A stretch of 9,323 nt of DNA, taken from Steroidobacteraceae bacterium. Its GTDB lineage: Bacteria > Pseudomonadota > Gammaproteobacteria > Steroidobacterales > Steroidobacteraceae. Below, piece by piece: positions 1 through 5,509 of the stretch. Location: NCBI GenBank assembly GCA_025927665.1, contig JAICKZ010000118.1, positions 1 through 9,323 on the forward strand. The letters are read 5' to 3'. The notes below the pieces were generated by a model, which was not told the DNA's origin, did no database searches, and saw nothing but the letters and a program-made list of their open reading frames with translations. Made by a program: the position numbers and the translations under genes. Position 1 is the first letter of the stretch, and each line of letters starts with the position of its first letter.

Positions 1-243
1 GGTTTTGTATATCGCGGCAGTGCTGATGTGATGGGCGAGCATCTTCCCGGTGTATGGATGGTGCAACCTTTTAGTCCAGCAACGGGGTGGATTGCCGCAA
101 GTATTTTCGCGCGTGATACGGTTTCGCAGGGCAAAGCTTTTGGCTGGTTAAAACAGTATCAACCCATTGAGCGCATCGGTAAGTCCATTGATCTGTACTA
201 CATTCCTGAAAGTGGAACGTCTACGACTGCTACAAGTAAGTAA
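1..243 (+). CDS. C-terminal end of a membrane glycosyltransferase (GT39/ArnT-like), partial
   Basis: This is an open frame of 80 codons running in from the left edge and ending at TAA 241-243; the start lies outside the window. The visible part has no transmembrane helix and looks like the soluble tail that follows the multi-helix domain in lipid-linked-sugar glycosyltransferases of the GT39/ArnT type. The pattern GWLKQYQPIERIGKSIDLYYIP (residues 48-69, split here as GWLKQYQP and IERIGKSIDLYYIP) matches the closing segment I associate with that group, in which a Trp-Leu pair, a Pro, then Gly-x-Ser-Ile precede a final Tyr-x-Ile-Pro. Such enzymes move sugars from polyprenyl-phosphate donors at the periplasmic face of the inner membrane. 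The last ten residues are Ser/Thr-rich and probably disordered. The family call rests on a short C-terminal pattern only, so it is moderate; coding status is much surer. Confidence 0.55.
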   Translation, partial: GFVYRGSADVMGEHLPGVWMVQPFSPATGWIAASIFARDTVSQGKAFGWLKQYQPIERIGKSIDLYYIPESGTSTTATSK

Positions 244-304
244 AGTCGTGAACCACTATATGCAGATGGTCCGATTGCAACGGCCCATTTGTGGTAGAAG
301 AAAT

Positions 305-354
305 TATTGCGATGTTATCTTGCAAATACTACGTTATTCGTCAATATCGCAATA
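305..354. repeat. 12-bp near-perfect inverted repeat upstream of the YjbR-like gene
   Basis: Left arm TATTGCGATGTT (305-316) and right arm AATATCGCAATA (343-354) are complementary at 11 of 12 positions; the remaining pair would be G-U in RNA. The loop is 26 nt. It lies between the glycosyltransferase stop and the ribosome binding site of the next gene (AAAGGAAG at 373-380). No T-run follows the right arm, so it is not a standard intrinsic terminator. It may be an operator or a leader stem. Confidence 0.4.
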
Positions 355-387
355 GCGAAACAAGTTGGTCATAAAGGAAGTATGCAA

Positions 388-822
388 ATGAAACATTTAG
401 ACATCGGCGTTGTTCGGGAAATTCTTATGTCGATGCCTGAGGTGCAAGAGAGCACCATTCACGGTTTTCCTTCATTCAAGACACATAGAAAATTACTTGC
501 TTGCCCGGCAATTCACTCATCTGCTGAGCCAGATTCGCTGATGATAAAGATGTCATCTGCCGAGCGTGATCAGTTACTTGCCGACGAGCCTCACAAGTAT
601 TACTTGACCGACCATTATGCCAAGAGCTCAGTCGTGCTGGTTCGATTGTCAGAAATAGATCGAAAATCACTGCGTTCACTTTTAGAACGCGCATGGCAAT
701 TTCTCAATCAAAATCGGCGTGAATTGAAATCGATTAAGCCTTCTGTTGGTCTTAAAGCAGCGCCAAAGAAGCGTGTCACCAATCACTCAACTCGATCGCG
801 TGGTAAACGTACTTCGCTCTAA
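388..822 (+). CDS. MmcQ/YjbR-family protein
   Basis: This 144-residue protein of the MmcQ/YjbR family (CyaY-like fold) is often annotated as a DNA-binding protein, although its biochemical role is not established. The family pattern is clear: an N-terminal helix ending in a Met-Pro-Glu-Val turn (15-19), HGFPSFK (25-31), a strand carrying MIKM (52-55), a helix starting SSAERDQLL (56-64), then TDHYAKSSVVLVRL (74-87) and a final helix ending near residue 110. Residues 111-144 form a Lys/Arg/Ser-rich tail beyond the usual domain end that could bind nucleic acid or be disordered. Two in-frame ATGs lie close together at 382 and 388. I chose 388 because the AAAGGAAG Shine-Dalgarno (373-380) is 7 nt upstream of it and only 1 nt from 382. 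The gene converges on the HAD phosphatase with a 9-bp gap and no visible terminator. Confidence 0.85.
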   Translation: MKHLDIGVVREILMSMPEVQESTIHGFPSFKTHRKLLACPAIHSSAEPDSLMIKMSSAERDQLLADEPHKYYLTDHYAKSSVVLVRLSEIDRKSLRSLLERAWQFLNQNRRELKSIKPSVGLKAAPKKRVTNHSTRSRGKRTSL

Positions 823-831
823 CGTTTCACA

Positions 832-1431
832 TTACAAAAAATATTCATTCACGATTTGATGTGTCACTAATACATCAACGGCCTCCATGCCAGCACTGCG
901 TGCCGCCTGTAGACCTAGCGATGAATCTTCAAATACAACGCAGTTGGCGGCATCTACTTGTAGTAATTCCGCACAACGTAAAAATATATCGGGAGCGGGT
1001 TTTGGTCGTTGCACTTGATCAGCGCCAACAATGGCATTCATGTAGATGTCGAGACCGCATAGTTTGACGATGATATTAGCTTCGACGCTCGAAGCGCCGG
1101 TGCCAATTGCCATGGGTTTTTTTCCATGAAAAGCTTTGACAAGATCAATCAATGCAGTTGGTTTGACAAATTGATGCATGTGCGCATGCACTACACTTTC
1201 CTTGAAGTCATTCATTTCTTGTAACGATGCTTGGACACGGCAGTCAAAAGTCTTTATCAACGTCTCGATGGTTGTTTTGGTTGGAACCCCGGCGAGTGAA
1301 CGCATCAAAGGTCGATCCACAGGAATGCCATATTTGTCCAGCATGGTGGTCCATGCATATTCGTGTAGCTGACCACTATCCACCAGTGTGCCATCCATAT
1401 CGAATATCAATGCATCAAAATGATCGTACAT
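832..1431 (-). CDS. yqaB: YqaB-like HAD phosphatase (beta-phosphoglucomutase subfamily)
   Basis: A complete 199-residue HAD-superfamily hydrolase that reads like E. coli YqaB, which dephosphorylates fructose 1-phosphate and 6-phosphogluconate in the cytosol. All four HAD motifs are present. Motif I is DMDGT (11-15), with D11 the predicted nucleophile and D13 the acid/base. Motif II is Thr111 in IGTGAS. Motif III is Lys144 in RPKPAPD. Motif IV is FEDSSLG (167-173), with E168 and D169 coordinating magnesium. The helical cap lies between motifs I and II (about 17-95), placing it in the C1-cap group with beta-phosphoglucomutase. YqaB-type signatures include AGVPT near residue 47-51 and the KKPMAIGTG stretch before motif II. 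The ATG at 1431 places motif I at the expected distance from the N-terminus. The gene diverges from the sigma factor gene and has a good promoter at 1479-1507. Substrate is inferred from family resemblance; other sugar phosphates are possible. Confidence 0.9.
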   Translation of the reverse strand: MYDHFDALIFDMDGTLVDSGQLHEYAWTTMLDKYGIPVDRPLMRSLAGVPTKTTIETLIKTFDCRVQASLQEMNDFKESVVHAHMHQFVKPTALIDLVKAFHGKKPMAIGTGASSVEANIIVKLCGLDIYMNAIVGADQVQRPKPAPDIFLRCAELLQVDAANCVVFEDSSLGLQAARSAGMEAVDVLVTHQIVNEYFL

Positions 1432-1478
1432 AAGTCATCTCAGCTAAAGCTGCGCATTTTACCAGCACAAGATTTCAA

Positions 1479-1507
1479 ATTATTTGCCAAAAATATCAAA
1501 GTCTCAA
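1479..1507 (-). promoter_or_regulatory. Sigma-70-type promoter for the HAD phosphatase
   Basis: Read on the minus strand, a -35 hexamer TTGAGA (1507-1502) is followed by a 17-bp spacer and a -10 hexamer AATAAT (1484-1479). Each matches the consensus at 5 of 6 positions. The predicted transcription start is near 1472, giving a leader of about 40 nt before the ATG at 1431. Confidence 0.45.
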
Positions 1508-1512
1508 ACAAT
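1484..1512 (+). promoter_or_regulatory. Possible weak promoter for the sigma factor operon
   Basis: TTGCCA (1484-1489, 5 of 6) and AACAAT (1507-1512, 4 of 6) are separated by 17 bp on the plus strand. The pair overlaps the phosphatase promoter on the other strand. A start near 1519 would give a leader of about 80 nt to the ATG at 1599. The -10 is poor, and an ECF-type promoter used by the sigma factor itself cannot be excluded. Confidence 0.22.
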
Positions 1513-1598
1513 ATTTGACGCGCTCATTCGTCTATTACTGTATGAGTACTTTGGCGACACTTTTATATTCAACATCAATTGTCAAGCCGACACTGATC

Positions 1599-2147
1599 AT
1601 GACCGCTGCACAAGATCAAACTATCACGCAAACCGTGACCCGTGAAGGTGCACGCTTGCGGCGATTTATTGCCCGTTATGTGGTAGATCACGCGGAGGCG
1701 GAGGATATTTTGCAGGATGTGTTTTATGAATTAGTGGATGCATATAGATTGATGAAACCCATTGAACAAGCGGGTGCATGGTTGTTACGAGTGGCGCGTA
1801 ATCGCATCATCGATCGCTTTCGCAAGCCACGCATGGAGGGGTTTTCCGCTGAATATATTGACAGCGAAGATGAACTATTCACTTGGGAAGAGTTTCTACC
1901 TGATCCAAGTGCCGGGCCTGAAGCGACGCTTGCGCGACAATTGATGTTGCAACAAATAGAAGTTGCGCTTGCCGAATTGCCATTGGCACAACGTGAAGTA
2001 TTCATTGCTCACGAATTGGAAGGACGTAGCTTCAAAGATATATCGCAACAGTCAGGTATTGGTATCAACACCTTGCTGTCGCGAAAGCATGAAGCAGTGA
2101 TCGCGTTACGAGAACGTTTGCAACAGATTTATGAAGAGTTACCGTAA
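1599..2147 (+). CDS. ECF-type RNA polymerase sigma factor
   Basis: This 182-residue protein is a sigma-70-family factor with only regions 2 and 4, the layout of extracytoplasmic-function sigma factors that redirect core RNA polymerase to a small regulon. Region 2 (about 18-78) contains AEDILQDVFYEL (34-45), the core-binding segment, and the region 2.4 recognition helix with WLLRVARNRIIDRFRK (61-76). An acidic linker (87-110) follows. Region 4 (about 118-176) has LPLAQREVF (128-136) and a helix-turn-helix around SFKDISQQSGIGINTLLSRK (144-163). The frame stays open upstream to a TTG at 1515, with another ATG at 1542. I chose the ATG at 1599 because the extra residues are not sigma-like and the family normally starts close to region 2. 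No clear Shine-Dalgarno precedes any candidate start. The next gene lies 13 bp downstream and is probably cotranscribed. No classical zinc-type anti-sigma factor is adjacent. Confidence 0.9.
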   Translation: MTAAQDQTITQTVTREGARLRRFIARYVVDHAEAEDILQDVFYELVDAYRLMKPIEQAGAWLLRVARNRIIDRFRKPRMEGFSAEYIDSEDELFTWEEFLPDPSAGPEATLARQLMLQQIEVALAELPLAQREVFIAHELEGRSFKDISQQSGIGINTLLSRKHEAVIALRERLQQIYEELP

Positions 2148-2160
2148 GTAGGAGAATGAT

Positions 2161-2493
2161 ATGCGTATGAGGCGTACACGTTGGTGGAAGGTATTTAAAA
2201 TTTTTCCATTGGCAATCGTCACGTTGGTGGTCATGTTGCTATGGAACTGGTTACTTCCAGCGTTATTTGGTTTTCATTCAATCAATTTTGCACAGGCAAT
2301 GGGCATATTAGTGCTCAGCAAAATTTTGTTTGGTGGTTGGCATCGCGGTTTTGGTTATGGAATGCGTCACCAGAGTGGATGGGCATTTATGACGCCGGAG
2401 GAACGTGCAAAGATGCGGGAGAAATTCGGTAACCGTTGCTGGCATGATAGTGAATCCGAGAAGGTAGATAACACCAGTGCCTCTCACTCGTGA
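2161..2493 (+). CDS. Small membrane protein cotranscribed with the ECF sigma factor
   Basis: A 110-residue protein with a basic N-terminus (RMRRTRWWK, 2-10), one strong transmembrane helix (about 12-37, ending WNWLLPALFGF), then a second hydrophobic stretch (about 42-59, ending SKILFGGW). A hydrophilic tail contains MTPEERAKMREKFG (77-90). This arrangement is one I associate with uncharacterised proteins encoded beside sigma-70-family factors; no enzymatic motif is visible. The start at 2161 is well supported by GGAG at 2151-2154 with 6-nt spacing. The 13-bp gap from the sigma gene suggests translational coupling. A role as a membrane-bound partner or modulator of the sigma factor is inferred from position only; it has neither the zinc-binding HxxxCxxC motif nor other recognisable anti-sigma signatures. 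It may equally be an effector of the sigma regulon. Confidence 0.85.
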   Translation: MRMRRTRWWKVFKIFPLAIVTLVVMLLWNWLLPALFGFHSINFAQAMGILVLSKILFGGWHRGFGYGMRHQSGWAFMTPEERAKMREKFGNRCWHDSESEKVDNTSASHS

Positions 2494-2514
2494 AGATAAG
2501 ATAGTCATTCACGA
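2488..2514. repeat. 7-bp inverted repeat over the stop of the small membrane protein gene
   Basis: TCGTGAA (2488-2494) and TTCACGA (2508-2514) are perfectly complementary around a 13-nt loop. The left arm includes the TGA stop at 2491-2493. There is no T-run after it, so it is at best a weak terminator or an attenuating stem before the ABC transporter gene. Confidence 0.3.
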
Positions 2515-2587
2515 TACTTATTGGATTCCTACGAGATAGCAATCACAATAGCTTGCTAAGCATTCGATTTACTGACGACAACAACAC

Positions 2588-4369
2588 ATGCCCGCCAATA
2601 CAACTGATCGCCCCAAAGCAAATTCATTGAAACCGTTAGTGGCGCTGTTGCCATTTATCAAGCCATATCGTACTACGTTACTTCTGGCCGCCGTGTTTTT
2701 GCTGGTTGCCGCAGGAGCACAGTTGGCAATGCCAATCGCGTTTAAACGACTAATTGATGACGGCATGGCAGTGCATGATGCGGCCACGATCAATTTCTAC
2801 TTCGTGTTATTTTTGGGCGCCACCATTCTTTTTGGGATATTTGCGGCATTACGTTTCTACATGATTAGTTGGTTGGGCGAGAGAGTTGTCGCAGACATTC
2901 GCGCTGCGGTATATCGACGTATTGTGTGTATGGATCCCGCTTTTTTTGAAATAACAAAAACAGGTGAAGTTTTATCGCGTTTGACGACCGACACCACGCT
3001 TGTACAAACCGTGGTGGGTTCCAGTGTTTCCATGGCGTTGCGTTCTGTTATTACCTTGATCGGTGCGTTGATCATGCTGTTGATCACTAGCACTTCGTTG
3101 ACATTAGTCTTTATCGCCTTGTTGCCATTGATTGTAGGGCCGATGCTGATCATGGGTAGAAAGGTGCGTAAATTATCGCGTGCATCTCAAGATCGTATTG
3201 CAGATACCAGCGCGTTGGCTGATGAAACTTTGAATGCGATCCAAACGGTTCAAGCATTTCAATTGGAATCTCTGCATGGGCAACGTTATGCAGGTGCGGT
3301 CAATGATTCGTTTGCCACGGCGGTGTATCGTATCAAAGCGCGTTCTTACTTGACCGCACTTGGTACGACGCTGGCATTTTCAGCGGTCACCTTTGTGCTA
3401 TGGATGGGCGCGCATAGAGTGCTTAGCAATGCGATGACATTTGGCGAACTTGGTCAGTTTCTGTTGTATTCGGGTTACATGGCTGGAGCCGCTGCGATGT
3501 TGAGCGAAGTATGGGGCGATGTGCAACGTGCTGCTGGCGCGACAGAGCGATTGATCGAACTGCATGGTGCCGTACCGAATATTGTTGCGCCCATAAGTCC
3601 GCAACTATTACCCCATCTAAGTGAGGGGCAAATTCAATTTGCTCATGTGCGTTTTAATTATCCGTCGCGACCGGATCGAGCCGCGTTGGAAAGTTTCTCG
3701 CTTAACGTATCGCCGGGCGAAACAGTTGCATTAGTTGGCCCATCTGGTGCAGGCAAGAGCACGACGCTGCAATTGTTATTACGCTTTTATGATCCACAAC
3801 AAGGACAAGTGTTCATTGATGGCGTTGACATCGCTCACGCTGATCCAGCGGATGTTCGTAAACGTATTGCGCTAGTGCCACAAGACACGGTGTTATTCGG
3901 TACCACGGCGCGTGAAAACATTCGCTATGGTCGCGCCAATGCCAGTGATTTGGAAATTGAATCTGCAGCACGTGCTGCTGCGGCACATGAATTTATCAAA
4001 CAGTTGCCACAAGGTTACGACACTTATCTTGGCGAGCGTGGGACTCGCTTATCGGGTGGACAACGTCAACGCATCGCGATTGCGCGAGCCATTCTGCGTG
4101 ACCCGTCTATATTATTGCTTGATGAAGCAACCAGTGCACTCGATGCAGAAAGCGAACGACTGGTGCAAGAGGCGTTGGAAAAATTGATGCAAAATCGCAC
4201 GACCATTGTAATTGCACATCGATTGGCAACCGTATTGAAAGCGGATCGCATTGCGGTGATGGATCACGGACATATTGTTGCTATCGGCAAACATGATGAA
4301 TTGATTGCCAGCAATTCATTGTATGCACGGCTGGCAGCATTGCAGTTTGGAGAGGGAACCGTGACTTGA
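2588..4369 (+). CDS. MsbA-related ABC exporter, fused permease/ATPase half-transporter
   Basis: A complete 593-residue half-transporter of the exporter type, expected to work as a homodimer in the inner membrane and to drive lipid or hydrophobic-substrate export with ATP. The transmembrane domain (about 20-310) shows six hydrophobic segments near 30-52, 66-90, 145-166, 168-190, 253-276 and 285-306. The nucleotide-binding domain (about 345-590) is intact: Walker A GPSGAGKST (384-392), Q-loop Gln432 in VPQDTVLFG, signature LSGGQ (488-492), Walker B ILLLDE (508-513) with catalytic Glu513, D-loop SALD (516-519) and H-loop His544. The opening segment LVALLPFIKPYR (17-28) and overall pattern resemble the MsbA_rel subfamily rather than MsbA itself. 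Lipid A is therefore only one possible substrate. The ATG at 2588 has no evident Shine-Dalgarno, but the next in-frame Met is at residue 49, inside the first helix. It lies 94 bp after the small membrane protein and may have its own promoter. Confidence 0.95.
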   Translation: MPANTTDRPKANSLKPLVALLPFIKPYRTTLLLAAVFLLVAAGAQLAMPIAFKRLIDDGMAVHDAATINFYFVLFLGATILFGIFAALRFYMISWLGERVVADIRAAVYRRIVCMDPAFFEITKTGEVLSRLTTDTTLVQTVVGSSVSMALRSVITLIGALIMLLITSTSLTLVFIALLPLIVGPMLIMGRKVRKLSRASQDRIADTSALADETLNAIQTVQAFQLESLHGQRYAGAVNDSFATAVYRIKARSYLTALGTTLAFSAVTFVLWMGAHRVLSNAMTFGELGQFLLYSGYMAGAAAMLSEVWGDVQRAAGATERLIELHGAVPNIVAPISPQLLPHLSEGQIQFAHVRFNYPSRPDRAALESFSLNVSPGETVALVGPSGAGKSTTLQLLLRFYDPQQGQVFIDGVDIAHADPADVRKRIALVPQDTVLFGTTARENIRYGRANASDLEIESAARAAAAHEFIKQLPQGYDTYLGERGTRLSGGQRQRIAIARAILRDPSILLLDEATSALDAESERLVQEALEKLMQNRTTIVIAHRLATVLKADRIAVMDHGHIVAIGKHDELIASNSLYARLAALQFGEGTVT

Positions 4370-4376
4370 AGCCAGA

Positions 4377-4407
4377 GGTGTATTTGCTACGCTTAATACA
4401 CCCTACG
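4377..4407. repeat. Short palindromic repeat-like element after the ABC transporter
   Basis: GGTGTATT (4377-4384) pairs perfectly with AATACACC (4395-4402) across a 10-nt loop, and the right arm is followed by CTACG. It begins 8 bp after the ABC gene stop codon. No T-run follows, so it is not a typical terminator. Read in reverse it begins CGTAGGGTGTATTA, a pattern I recall from short dispersed palindromes found near gene ends in many bacterial genomes. That resemblance is from memory and not checked. Confidence 0.42.
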
Positions 4408-4418
4408 TATTGCTAATA

Positions 4419-4739
4419 CTATCCAAGTTTACGTAGCTTATTTTCGATAATGGTAATTTCTTTTTCCCAATTCCCAGGTTGATTTTTATATCCTAATATC
4501 GCAGCCAAAAAGTATTTTTTTGCATTTGTAAAGTCCTTTAATTTAAGACAGGCATTACCCATATCTTTTAAAAAAATTGGGAAAAAGATATCCAGAAACA
4601 TGGCGGAGCTTTCCATAGCAAGAATTTCTTGTCCTAATAAAAGCACATTTTGATAGTTTTTATTCCTTTTTGCATCGCGCAGATCATTTCGTAACTTAAC
4701 AAAACTATCGAAGACCCTTCCATTCCATTCGTGTTTCAT
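4419..4739 (-). CDS. Hypothetical TPR-like small protein in an AT-rich patch
   Basis: A 106-residue, wholly helical-looking cytosolic protein with no signal peptide. Residues 55-85 read like a tetratricopeptide unit: FLKDMGNACLKLKDFTNAKKYFLAA contains the Gly/Ala and Tyr/Phe spacing of a TPR helix pair, written here in parts as GNACLKL (61-67), DFTNAKKYF (69-77) and AAILGY (79-84). A preceding helix pair (about 8-44) includes NKNYQNVLLLGQEIL (26-40). TPR-type helices usually mediate protein-protein contacts; no specific partner is visible. The gene is clearly richer in A and T than its neighbours and sits alone between two conserved loci, facing the ABC transporter, which suggests later acquisition. 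The ATG at 4739 has no good Shine-Dalgarno. I do not recognise a specific family; orphan TPR-like proteins of this size are sometimes immunity proteins, but nothing here shows a toxin partner. Confidence 0.72.
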   Translation of the reverse strand: MKHEWNGRVFDSFVKLRNDLRDAKRNKNYQNVLLLGQEILAMESSAMFLDIFFPIFLKDMGNACLKLKDFTNAKKYFLAAILGYKNQPGNWEKEITIIENKLRKLG

Positions 4740-4779
4740 TTTATGTTTTGTTATTCAGCTAACTTAAGCCGTAGCTCGG

Positions 4780-4902
4780 TTAGATTCTATATTCAGCTTC
4801 TGTAAGTGTTTTTACATTTGATAGATAGGAAACCTGCATAATACTGAAATCACTGAAGGTTGTATGGATCGCTGTATCAATAATTACATTTTGGGTATTC
4901 AT
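4780..4902 (-). CDS. Possible small ORF of 40 codons upstream of the TPR-like gene
   Basis: On the minus strand, ATG at 4902 opens a 40-codon frame ending at TAA 4782-4780, 40 bp ahead of the TPR-like gene in the same direction. The peptide begins MNTQNVIIDT and ends KTLTEAEYRI; it has no membrane segment and no recognised motif. AGGA (4911-4908) lies 5 nt upstream of the ATG, a reasonable ribosome binding site, and forms one end of a perfect palindrome. The frame is closed just upstream by TAA, so this is not the visible tail of a longer open frame. It could be a genuine small protein, a leader peptide or a decayed gene fragment; the length alone does not exclude chance. Confidence 0.3.
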   Translation of the reverse strand: MNTQNVIIDTAIHTTFSDFSIMQVSYLSNVKTLTEAEYRI

Positions 4903-4908
4903 ACTAGT

Positions 4909-4924
4909 CCTATTTTAAAATAGG
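4909..4924. repeat. Perfect 16-bp palindrome
   Basis: CCTATTTTAAAATAGG is identical to its own reverse complement. It lies directly before the 40-codon minus-strand ORF, and its AGG end supplies the predicted ribosome binding site for that ORF. A dimeric repressor operator is the simplest functional reading; chance is possible in AT-rich DNA. Confidence 0.45.
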
Positions 4925-5014
4925 CAGATACATTCTGATATCTAGCAGCTGAATTAATACAAAGTTTCAAGGACGGCATATCCTGGGTCCAATGATTTGT
5001 TGTTATGAAAACAA

Positions 5015-5509
5015 TTACCCAGCCCGTCTTCTCAATTCTAAACCAGCTTTATCAATTCCCGGTTGATAAGCAACGCTATAATCATCGAACGCAGTAAGCG
5101 CGACATTCAGATCAGCAGCTTCAGGTAATTCAAATGCATCAAAGCCACAACGGGCCATATAGAACAACTGATCACGCTGAATTTTACCCACTGCACGCAG
5201 TTCACCGATGAAGTTACAACGACGACGCAATATATGTGCCTGACTATAACCACGACCTTCGCCAATGCCACCGAACTCTAAAGCGATCAATGACAACTTC
5301 GTTGCATCACTGGCAATGGCTTCGACTTTATCCGCAGGAATTAATTTGACGCCCAATTTTTTCCCCGATGCCAATAATGTGTCGCGCTCCATTTGCCATT
5401 GCGGCAATGACACAATGATTGCAGGTGCATTTGCATCTTCTTCGACGTAACGCCAATCATCAGTAACAATACTGCGATCGTGATTATGCAGCTTGATCAG
5501 CTTGCGCAT
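5015..5509 (-). CDS. DUF934 family protein of the sulfite reductase locus
   Basis: A 164-residue member of the DUF934 (COG3749) family, which is almost always encoded next to CysI-type sulfite/nitrite reductases and is annotated as a probable oxidoreductase in assimilatory sulfite reduction. Its exact biochemical role is unknown. The diagnostic core is EFGGIGEGRGYSQA (78-91 roughly), then LRRRCNFIGELRAVGKI (94-110) and DQLFYMARCGFDAFEL (112-127); in this family that order is strongly conserved. The frame extends to a GTG at 5515, but I chose the ATG at 5509 because AGG (5517-5515) is 5 nt and AAGG (5522-5519) 9 nt upstream of it. The start lies 26 nt inside the end of the reductase gene, so the two are almost certainly translationally coupled and the proteins made together. 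A CysH (adenylylsulfate reductase) gene, common next in this operon, is absent here; the AT-rich patch follows instead. Confidence 0.92.
   Translation of the reverse strand: MRKLIKLHNHDRSIVTDDWRYVEEDANAPAIIVSLPQWQMERDTLLASGKKLGVKLIPADKVEAIASDATKLSLIALEFGGIGEGRGYSQAHILRRRCNFIGELRAVGKIQRDQLFYMARCGFDAFELPEAADLNVALTAFDDYSVAYQPGIDKAGLELRRRAG

Noticed and set aside
1515..1598. Longer N-terminus for the sigma factor from TTG 1515 or ATG 1542
   Set aside because: The added residues are unlike region 1 or 2 of sigma factors, no ribosome binding site supports them, and a promoter at 1484-1512 would start transcription close to 1519.
2857..3153. Minus-strand open frame of 98 codons inside the ABC gene
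   Set aside because: Antisense to the transmembrane domain; composition simply mirrors the hydrophobic codons of the sense strand.
4377..4402. Intrinsic terminator for the ABC transporter gene
   Set aside because: The stem is real, but it is AT-containing with a 10-nt loop and is followed by CTACG rather than a T-run, so it was listed as a repeat instead.
4763..4782. tRNA-like D-arm sequence (GTAGCTCGGTTAG)
   Set aside because: No matching acceptor stem, anticodon arm or GTTC-type T-loop at the right distance; taken as chance similarity.
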